Shown: positions 58,337 through 64,000 of the stretch, piece after piece
Layout of the letters: the number at the start of each line of letters is the position of its first letter
How positions within the stretch are numbered: position 1 is the first letter of the stretch
Assembly: GCF_000647975.1 (NCBI RefSeq)
Contig: NZ_JFKE01000009.1
Coordinates: 1 to 64,000, forward strand
Origin: Actibacterium mucosum KCTC 23349
Lineage (GTDB): Bacteria; Pseudomonadota; Alphaproteobacteria; Rhodobacterales; Rhodobacteraceae
Direction of reading: 5' to 3'
Length of the DNA: 64,000 nt
Made by a program: the position numbers and the translations under genes
The notes under the pieces: generated by a model
What the model saw: only the letters and a program-made list of their open reading frames with translations
What the model was told of the DNA's origin: nothing
Databases searched by the model: none

Positions 58337-60079
58337 TTACTCTGCCGCGACCGTGGCGCTGACGCGCTGCTTGTCGTAGGCGTCTTTCTCATCTTCAGCG
58401 ATTTCAACGACATACGGCTTGACGTCTTGCTTACGATGCGCCGGTTTGCCGTCGTCGCCCTTGGTCAGGATCGTGTGGCAGAACCAGTTGTCGTTGTCGC
58501 GCTCGAACTCGACCCGGTTGTGATACAGGCCCCACCGGCTTTCGGTGCGATACAGCGACGCCGCGGCCGCCATGTCGGCGCAATCGAGGATCGACGAAGC
58601 CTCCAGCGCCCGCATCAGCTCGTGGCTGTCGCGCACATACATGCCCTGATCCATGTCCTCGCGCACTTCTTCGAACCGCTTCTGGGCCAGTTCCATCTTG
58701 GCCGTCACTTTTGGCGGCTGCAGATAGTCGTTCACCAACCGGCGGGTCTTGTATTCGATCTGGTTGGGTGGAATGCCGTCGTCGCGCTTGGTCGGGGCCA
58801 GAACGCGGGTGCGTTCGGCATCCACCTCGCCCTGATCGAAGCTTGCAAAGTCCACATCCGCGATGAAATCCGCCGCGTCCAGCCCGGCAAAGGCGCCGTT
58901 GGTGAACGCCCCCAGCATATAGTTATGCGGCACGTTGGCCATATCGCCCGCCGCGTAAAGGCCGGGGATCGTGGTGCGGGCATGTTCGTCGACAAACACA
59001 CCCGAGGCCGAATGGCCCGAGCAAAAGCCGATCTCCGAGATATGCATCTCGATCATCTGCTTGCGATAGTCGGTGCCGCGCCCTTGGTGGAAATGGCCGC
59101 GCGTGGGGCGTTCAACGATGTGCAGCACCCGCTCGATCTCGGCCACGGTTTCCTCGGCCAGGTGGTTCAGTTTCAGGTAAACCGGTCCCTTGCCGCCCTG
59201 CAATTCGTCATAAAATTCCTGCATCATCTGGCCCGACCAATAATCGCACTCGATGAAACGTTCGCCCTTGGCATTGGCGGTGTAGCCGCCCATGGGGCCG
59301 GCCACATAGGCGCATGCCGGGCCGTTGTAATCCTTGATCAGCGGGTTGATCTGATAACATTCGAGGTTCGCAAGCCCCGCGCCGGCGTGATAGGCCATGG
59401 CATAGCCTTCGCCCGAGTTCGACGCGTTTTCGTAGGTGCCATACAAATAGCCCGACGTGGGCAGACCCAATCGGCCTGCCGCCCCCAGCCCCATGATCAC
59501 CGCCTTGGCACGCACGACCAGAAACTCGGCCGACCGTGTGTTGACGCAGATCGCGCCGGCAACGCGGCCTTCACCGGTCAGCAGGCGGGTGGCCATGTAA
59601 CGGTTGATGATGTTGATACGGGCCTTGCGCAGCTGGCGGTACAGCGCCTTTTTCACCGTGTCGCCGTTGGGCATCGGCAGAACATAGGTGCCGATATGGT
59701 GCACCTTCTTGACGTCGTATTCGCCGTTTTCGTCTTTCTGGAACCGGATACCGAACTCGTCCAGCTCCTGAATGATACCATAGCATTCCTGGGCATAACG
59801 ATAGACCGCCGCCTGATCGCAGATGCCGTCATTGGCGATGGTGATTTCCTTGGTGTACTGCTCGGGCGTGGCATAGCCCGGAATGACCGAGTTGTTCAGC
59901 CCGTCCATCCCCATCGAGATCGCGCCCGACCGTTTCACATTGGCCTTGTCCAGCAGGACAACATTCGCCTTGGGGTTCTTGCGTTTGGCCTTCAGTGCGG
60001 CCATCGGCCCGGCGGTTCCGCCGCCAATGACCAGAATGTCACAATCAATCTGTGTCAGGCCGTCTAGTATTTCGTCCAT
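58337..60079 (-). CDS. AprA-like flavoprotein (FAD-dependent oxidoreductase)
   Basis: A 580-residue protein of the succinate dehydrogenase/fumarate reductase flavoprotein superfamily, nearest in layout to the adenylylsulfate reductase alpha subunit. FAD site ILVIGGGTAGPMAALKA at residue 15; VVLLDKANVKRSGAISMGMDGLN is like AprA's DKA-RSGA region; the C-terminal FAD loop is VDEHARTTIPGLYAAGDMANV. It is shorter than classical AprA. Cytoplasmic, no signal. Neighbours are an AprB-like ferredoxin and a HEAT protein. No sat, dsr or other dissimilatory sulfur genes are in the window, so APS may not be the substrate. Confidence 0.88.
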   Translation of the reverse strand: MDEILDGLTQIDCDILVIGGGTAGPMAALKAKRKNPKANVVLLDKANVKRSGAISMGMDGLNNSVIPGYATPEQYTKEITIANDGICDQAAVYRYAQECYGIIQELDEFGIRFQKDENGEYDVKKVHHIGTYVLPMPNGDTVKKALYRQLRKARINIINRYMATRLLTGEGRVAGAICVNTRSAEFLVVRAKAVIMGLGAAGRLGLPTSGYLYGTYENASNSGEGYAMAYHAGAGLANLECYQINPLIKDYNGPACAYVAGPMGGYTANAKGERFIECDYWSGQMMQEFYDELQGGKGPVYLKLNHLAEETVAEIERVLHIVERPTRGHFHQGRGTDYRKQMIEMHISEIGFCSGHSASGVFVDEHARTTIPGLYAAGDMANVPHNYMLGAFTNGAFAGLDAADFIADVDFASFDQGEVDAERTRVLAPTKRDDGIPPNQIEYKTRRLVNDYLQPPKVTAKMELAQKRFEEVREDMDQGMYVRDSHELMRALEASSILDCADMAAAASLYRTESRWGLYHNRVEFERDNDNWFCHTILTKGDDGKPAHRKQDVKPYVVEIAEDEKDAYDKQRVSATVAAE

Positions 60080-60140
60080 TGCCGGGCTCCTGCTGGGTCT
60101 CGCGTACAGGCTGCGCTGCGTTGCAGCGTCAGAATGTCAA

Positions 60141-60431
60141 TTAGTTGTCAAGCTGGTCGGAAAGTTCCCGCAGATAGGGGAACGGATAGATCGCGCGGTC
60201 ATGCCCGTCTGAAAAATGGACGTTCACGCCAAAACCTCCCACCGGGAACAGGCCGGTGATGGAAATGCCGGGCTGAACCGTGATTTCCCCGTGATCCAGA
60301 CGTTCGCGCACGGACCAGGCGTCGCGCGCTTCGCGGCGCAACAGGGCGGCGGGCAATGTTGTTGTTTCGCCGCTGTCCCAATTGACATGCAGGTGCTGTG
60401 CGTCTGCGCTGGCGGTCATTTCTTCGATCAT
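60141..60431 (-). CDS. DUF971 (GBBH-like N-terminal domain) protein
   Basis: A 96-residue stand-alone domain found at the N-terminus of gamma-butyrobetaine hydroxylase and in Fe-S scaffold-associated proteins. Pattern: HVNWDSGETTTLPAALLRREARDAW, ISITGLFPVGGFGVNVHFSDGHDRAIYPFPYLREL. GGAG lies six bases before ATG 60431. It precedes the flavoprotein by 61 bases on the same strand and may help in Fe-S cluster supply for the ferredoxin. Confidence 0.88.
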   Translation of the reverse strand: MIEEMTASADAQHLHVNWDSGETTTLPAALLRREARDAWSVRERLDHGEITVQPGISITGLFPVGGFGVNVHFSDGHDRAIYPFPYLRELSDQLDN

Positions 60432-60556
60432 GGGTGGCTCCGATCTGTCTTTCGTTCACCCTCGCGAAACTTCGGATCGGCCAATAGCAATTACTTTACG
60501 GACAGGTGCCGCTGCGCTGCGGCAAGCAGGGGCAAGCCAGATTTGGAGACGCGCTC

Positions 60557-60898
60557 ATGACCTATGTCGTCACAGACAATTGCATCGCCTGCAAATACAC
60601 CGATTGCGTGTCGGTGTGCCCTGTTGATTGCTTTTACGAAGGCGAGAACATGTTGGTGATCGATCCCGTTGAATGCATCGATTGCGGCGTGTGCGAGCCC
60701 GAATGCCCCGCCGACGCGATTCGCGCAGATACCGAGCCGGACATGGAAAAATGGGTCACGTTCAACGCCAAATACGCGGCGCTGTGGCCGGTCATCACCG
60801 AGGCCAAAGAACCGATGGCCGATGCCGACAGTCTGGACGGCACACCCGGCAAGCTGGACACACATTTCTCGGAAACCCCGGCCGCGCCGGCCTTGTGA
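60557..60898 (+). CDS. fdxA: Seven-iron ferredoxin FdxA
   Basis: A 113-residue ferredoxin with [18 protein letters not shown] and [16 protein letters not shown], the 3Fe-4S/4Fe-4S pattern of FdxA. The C-terminal extension is typical of the alphaproteobacterial type. It is divergent from DUF971 and lies 10 bases before a ferredoxin-NADP reductase gene with which it should exchange electrons. Confidence 0.93.
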   Translation: MTYVVTDNCIACKYTDCVSVCPVDCFYEGENMLVIDPVECIDCGVCEPECPADAIRADTEPDMEKWVTFNAKYAALWPVITEAKEPMADADSLDGTPGKLDTHFSETPAAPAL

Positions 60899-60908
60899 GG
60901 ATTATCCC

Positions 60909-61697
60909 ATGAACGCCCCCGCCAAAATCCTGCCCGACGCGCAGACCATTACCTCGGTCCAGCATTGGTCCGACACGTTGTTTTCCTTTCGCGTGACACG
61001 GCCACGATCGCTGCGGTTCCGGTCAGGCGAATTCGTGATGATCGGACTGCTGAAAGACGACGGGAAACCGCTGCTGCGCGCCTATTCCATCGCCTCGCCC
61101 AGCTGGGATGAAGAGCTGGAGTTCTATTCAATCAAGGTGCCCGACGGCCCGCTGACCTCGCGCCTGCAAAAGATCGAACCGGGTGACAAGATCATCCTGC
61201 GCCCCAAGCCCGTGGGCACGCTGGTGCTGGACGCGCTGCTGCCCGGCAAACGGCTGTGGATGATTGCCACCGGCACCGGCATTGCGCCCTTTGCGTCCCT
61301 GCTGCGCGACCCCGAAACCTTCGAGGCCTATGACCAGGTCATCGTCGCGCATACCTGCCGCACCAAGGCCGAACTGGCCTATGGCGCCGAAATCGTCGAG
61401 GCCCTGCCGGACGATCCGCTGATTGGCGAATTGGTGGGGGACAAGTTGAAATACTATCCCACCACCACGCGCGAACCGTCGCAGTATCAGGGCCGGATCA
61501 GCGACCATATCCGCGATGGCCAGGTGTTCGAAACGCTGGGTTTGCCGGCCTGGGCGCCCGAGGCTGACCGCGTCATGATCTGCGGCAACCTTGCGCTGAA
61601 CAAGGACATCATGGCGCTGTGCGAGGCCCACGGCCTGCAAGAAGGCGCAAACTCTGCGCCCAAGCATTTCGTGGTGGAAAAAGCGTTTATTGACTAA
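60909..61697 (+). CDS. fpr: Ferredoxin-NADP(+) reductase
   Basis: A 262-residue FAD/NADP(H) enzyme of the bacterial subclass. FAD site RAYSIASPSWDEELEFYSIKVPDGPLTSRLQ, NADP site IATGTGIAPFASLLRD, and the C-terminal CGNLALNKDI with the final residues HFVVEKAFID, an extension common to Rhodobacter FPR. It moves electrons between NADPH and FdxA. Its last 11 bases overlap the convergent DsbA-like gene. Confidence 0.93.
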   Translation: MNAPAKILPDAQTITSVQHWSDTLFSFRVTRPRSLRFRSGEFVMIGLLKDDGKPLLRAYSIASPSWDEELEFYSIKVPDGPLTSRLQKIEPGDKIILRPKPVGTLVLDALLPGKRLWMIATGTGIAPFASLLRDPETFEAYDQVIVAHTCRTKAELAYGAEIVEALPDDPLIGELVGDKLKYYPTTTREPSQYQGRISDHIRDGQVFETLGLPAWAPEADRVMICGNLALNKDIMALCEAHGLQEGANSAPKHFVVEKAFID

Positions 61698-62382
61698 GCC
61701 ACAGAGCCTTCAACTCGTCCAATGTGGCCGTGCCGAATGTCACGCTGCTGGGCGTGACGAAGGCAGGGGTGCCCAGCACCTGCATCTCGACCGCGAAGTC
61801 GCGGTTATAGCCAATGCGGGCTGTCACGTCTTCGCTGTCCATCGCGGTCTGGATCTTGGAGAAATCCAACCCCTCGTCCTGCGCGATCCGCGCAAAGCTG
61901 GGTGTGTTCAGTGGCCCGCGCAAATGCCACAGCGCGTCATGCACCCGCGCATAGGCCGCGTCACCTGCCACCGATTGCACCGCCAGCGCAAACCGCGCCC
62001 CGCGCTCTGACCCCGGCGTCAGGATCGGCAATTGCCGCATCTCGATCCGCAACTCGGGATGCTCGGCCACCAGTGTCTCCAGCATCGGGTGCATCGCCTT
62101 GCACGGCGCGCAACGGTAATCGAAAAACTCGACCACGCGGATCGGCGCATCCGCGCGCCCCATGCCAAGGACCGGGGGGGCATCGAACATCGGCTGGTGG
62201 GGTTCCAGCCGCTCTTTCAGTTCGGCTTCGGCCCGCCGCGCCGACAGGATCTCCAGCGCCTCAAGGATCACTTCGGGGTTATCAAGGATATAGGCCCGCA
62301 CCCGCGCATCCAGGTCGGGCTCGTGCGCGTGCGCCGTCGCCGCCCACAGCGCGCATATCAAAGGTGTAACAAGGGTTCGCAT
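61687..62382 (-). CDS. DsbA-family thioredoxin-like protein
   Basis: A 231-residue exported thiol-disulfide protein. Signal peptide from MRTLVTPLICALWAATAHA; a helical region (about 20-70) precedes the thioredoxin fold with active site CAPC in FDYRCAPCKAMHPM and cis-Pro in LGTPAFVT. This layout (N-terminal helices plus DSBA domain) is that of ScsC/Com1-like proteins. The start at 62382 matches the signal peptide; an ORF extension to 62424 adds only hydrophilic residues. Confidence 0.88.
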   Translation of the reverse strand: MRTLVTPLICALWAATAHAHEPDLDARVRAYILDNPEVILEALEILSARRAEAELKERLEPHQPMFDAPPVLGMGRADAPIRVVEFFDYRCAPCKAMHPMLETLVAEHPELRIEMRQLPILTPGSERGARFALAVQSVAGDAAYARVHDALWHLRGPLNTPSFARIAQDEGLDFSKIQTAMDSEDVTARIGYNRDFAVEMQVLGTPAFVTPSSVTFGTATLDELKALWLSQ

Positions 62383-62573
62383 TTCACGGCCTCTTTCTTT
62401 GGGCCAAGTATAATTGCGCCGCAAACCGGGACGCGGAAATTCGCGTGCCTCGCGGGTCTGTGACAGGTGCCATCCCGAAACCGGCGTTCAAAACGGCACG
62501 ATGCCAAGAAATCGATCAGTTGCGGGGTGATCGGGGCGCAGTTGCCCGTGATCGCTGGCGCCCGGTGCTGCGG

Positions 62574-63221
62574 TCAGCCGTCGCGCGCGTCGCTGCGGGC
62601 TTTCAACGCCCCAAGCAGGCGGTGGCTGCGCCGAAGCACCGTGACGACAGACCCCAGCGCGACGATCCACAGCACGCTCAGCAGAACCGGAACGCCAAGG
62701 ACGGTGGGCGTCACGGCCGCCAACACCGCACCGGCGGTGACGGCGGCCATTCGGTGTGGTTTGGCCATCGGCCCGCGGAAATCTGCGGGCAGGCCCAACT
62801 CGCTGCCCAGGGCGCGGGTATAGGCCGTGGCAACGGCGCCGGCCGACGCGGCCCATCCCAGCGCCGGTTCCCCCACGGCCAGCCCCAGCCCGACAAGGAT
62901 CAACACATCCGCCAGCCTGTCCGGCATCTCGTTCCAGAACGCCCCTTGTGGTGTGCCCAATCCGCCTTCCACCGCGACCATTCCGTCCAACAGGTTGCAC
63001 AGCAGGCGCAACTGACACCCAAGCGCAGCCCCTAACAGGCAAAGGCTCTGCGCGCCTCCGTCGATCCAGGCCACGGCCCACAGCAACAGCCCCGCAAGCG
63101 CGGCGAACAGGATGGAGGTCTGCGAAATCAGGTTCGGCGCAACACCTGCGGTGGCCAGCGATGCGGCAATCTTGGCCGCGATCTTGGTGTCACGGCTGGC
63201 GAGGGGGCGGCGGTCAGGCAT
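62574..63221 (-). CDS. CDP-alcohol phosphatidyltransferase homologue with altered motif
   Basis: A 215-residue membrane protein with five or six helices. The family motif Asp-x2-Asp-Gly-x2-Ala-Arg-x8-Gly-x3-Asp-x3-Asp appears as NLLDGMVAVEGG then GAFWNEMPDR, so the first and third Asp are Asn and the Arg is Val. It therefore belongs to a variant subgroup and may use another substrate or be altered in catalysis. It lies in an operon with a membrane protein and cdsA, which supports a role in phospholipid metabolism. Confidence 0.82.
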   Translation of the reverse strand: MPDRRPLASRDTKIAAKIAASLATAGVAPNLISQTSILFAALAGLLLWAVAWIDGGAQSLCLLGAALGCQLRLLCNLLDGMVAVEGGLGTPQGAFWNEMPDRLADVLILVGLGLAVGEPALGWAASAGAVATAYTRALGSELGLPADFRGPMAKPHRMAAVTAGAVLAAVTPTVLGVPVLLSVLWIVALGSVVTVLRRSHRLLGALKARSDARDG

Positions 63222-63582
63222 GTCGGTAAAGTGTAAACGTATAAAAGCAGGCGTAAAGCGTGGACACGGTCAGCGGAACGGCGATTGTCGCCAGCAGGGC
63301 CGGGGTGCCGGCCAGGCTGTGAACAACGCTCAGCAACGTGACCGAGACCGCGAACGCTGCCAGGGGAGGCAATATGAAACGCCGCCACCCGTTGCTGCGC
63401 TGAAAGATGCGTTCGATCATGGCCTTCAGGCCCAGCGTGATCACTGCGCTCAGAACACCCTGTACCACTGCCGCGATCAACGGGGCGGGCAGTGCGTAGG
63501 ACCGGTTGGCGAAGAAGGCCCAGCCGCCCATCAGGATGAACCCACCGGCACCATGCACCAGCTTGCTTTGCATCAGGCTCAT
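63214..63582 (-). CDS. Small four-helix membrane protein
   Basis: A 122-residue protein with four predicted helices (GGFILMGGWAFFANRSY, LIAAVVQGVLSAVITLGL, FILPPLAAFAVSVTLLSVV, TIAVPLTVSTLYACFYTF) and a basic loop (MIERIFQRSNGWRR). It is coupled by overlaps to cdsA (4 bases) and the CDP-alcohol gene (8 bases). I do not recognise a characterised family; it travels with lipid genes. Confidence 0.7.
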   Translation of the reverse strand: MSLMQSKLVHGAGGFILMGGWAFFANRSYALPAPLIAAVVQGVLSAVITLGLKAMIERIFQRSNGWRRFILPPLAAFAVSVTLLSVVHSLAGTPALLATIAVPLTVSTLYACFYTFTLYRHA

Positions 63583-64000
63583 GTCACGGCCCAGAAATAG
63601 CGCACGACGTGAAAGAAGATCGGGGCCGAGAAGACGACCGAGTCCAACCGGTCAATGAACCCGCCATGCCCGGCAATCAGGTGGCCCCAGTCCTTGACCC
63701 CTTTGTCGCGCTTGATGGCCGACATCACCAATCCCCCGAAAAAGCCCATGACGGCGATCATCAGGGCCATCAGGAACGCCTGCCACATGGTGAACGGCGT
63801 CATCCACCACAGCCCGGCCCCCAGCAAGCTGGCGGTTAAAACCCCGCCCAGAAACCCTTCCCACGTCTTGGATGGCGACAGGACCGGCGCGATCTTGTGG
63901 CGCCCCATCAGCTTGCCAAAGACATATTGCAACACGTCCGACCCCTGTACGACGGCCACAAGGAATGCGATCAGCAGGATCGATTTGCCCTCGTATCCCG
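63579..64000 (-). CDS. cdsA: Phosphatidate cytidylyltransferase, C-terminal part
   Basis: The window ends inside this gene; 139 C-terminal codons plus the stop are visible, beginning GYEGKSILLIAFLVAVVQGSD. It makes CDP-diacylglycerol from CTP and phosphatidate. The CdsA signature is clear: SPSKTWEGFLGG, SAIKRDKGVKDWGHLIAGHGGFIDRLDSV. The 5' part lies beyond the right edge. A GTG near 63959 is not the real start because homology continues upstream. Confidence 0.92.
   Translation of the reverse strand, partial: GYEGKSILLIAFLVAVVQGSDVLQYVFGKLMGRHKIAPVLSPSKTWEGFLGGVLTASLLGAGLWWMTPFTMWQAFLMALMIAVMGFFGGLVMSAIKRDKGVKDWGHLIAGHGGFIDRLDSVVFSAPIFFHVVRYFWAVT

Noticed and set aside
58307-60067. Plus-strand open frame of 586 codons
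   Set aside because: Antisense to the AprA-like flavoprotein, whose motifs and context are clear; no ribosome site.

Overview
The window is GC-rich, gene-dense DNA from an alphaproteobacterium, most likely of the Rhodobacterales (Roseobacter/Paracoccaceae group). The support is the gene content (HemP, amide transporter with FmdAB, a thi operon with ThiXYZ/TenA, PhnF-led phn genes, Tat-exported YHYH protein) and the tight ATGA-overlapping operons. I see no transposase, prophage, CRISPR array or rRNA. There is one tRNA, tRNA-Gly(GCC).

Layout. 0-3 kb: a Zur-box-controlled zinc importer (znuA, znuB, znuC, minus strand) preceded by an unlisted 47-codon membrane peptide gene. 3.3-5.8 kb: hemP and a kexin-like RTX protease. 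5.9-16.9 kb: a hybrid histidine kinase with an NCS1-transporter sensor and its LuxR-type regulator, divergent from a urea/short-chain-amide ABC transporter (urtA-E type) with formamidase fmdA and fmdB. A strong palindrome lies in the shared promoter region. 16.9-19.9 kb: a two-component system whose OmpR-type regulator carries an in-frame amber codon, plus a DUF4173 membrane protein. 20-27.5 kb: a TPP-riboswitch-controlled thiamine operon, thiD-thiO-thiS-thiG-thiE-thiF-thiY-tenA-thiZ-thiX, in which thiO has a one-base frameshift in a homopolymer. 27.7-32.2 kb: kduI-kduD, an FMN-dependent lactate dehydrogenase, a MAPEG protein and two exported proteins.

32.7-50.5 kb is the most distinctive part, a two-armed phosphonate region. 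Arm A (plus strand) is phnF-G-H-I-J-K-L-M followed by phnC-D-E-E, a histidine phosphatase and a hexapeptide transferase. Its PhnJ keeps only one of the four cysteines that define the C-P lyase radical-SAM enzyme. Arm B (minus strand, convergent) is a second phnD-phnC-phnE set, then a methyltransferase, a second PhnM-like amidohydrolase, an MFS transporter and a TIM-barrel isomerase. The same palindrome (TTCATTCG-centred) sits at the promoters of phnF, phnC and the second phnD, so the two arms are probably one PhnF regulon.

50.6-60.4 kb is a second unusual block on the minus strand: DUF971, an AprA-like flavoprotein, an AprB-like ferredoxin, a HEAT-repeat protein, a NitT/TauT-type ABC importer with an extra membrane protein, then SCO and PCu(A)C copper chaperones, a dihaem cytochrome c and a Crp/Fnr regulator. 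I cannot assign its substrate. 60.5-64 kb: ferredoxin FdxA and ferredoxin-NADP reductase, a DsbA-like thioredoxin, and a lipid cluster (CDP-alcohol phosphotransferase homologue, small membrane protein, cdsA cut by the window edge).
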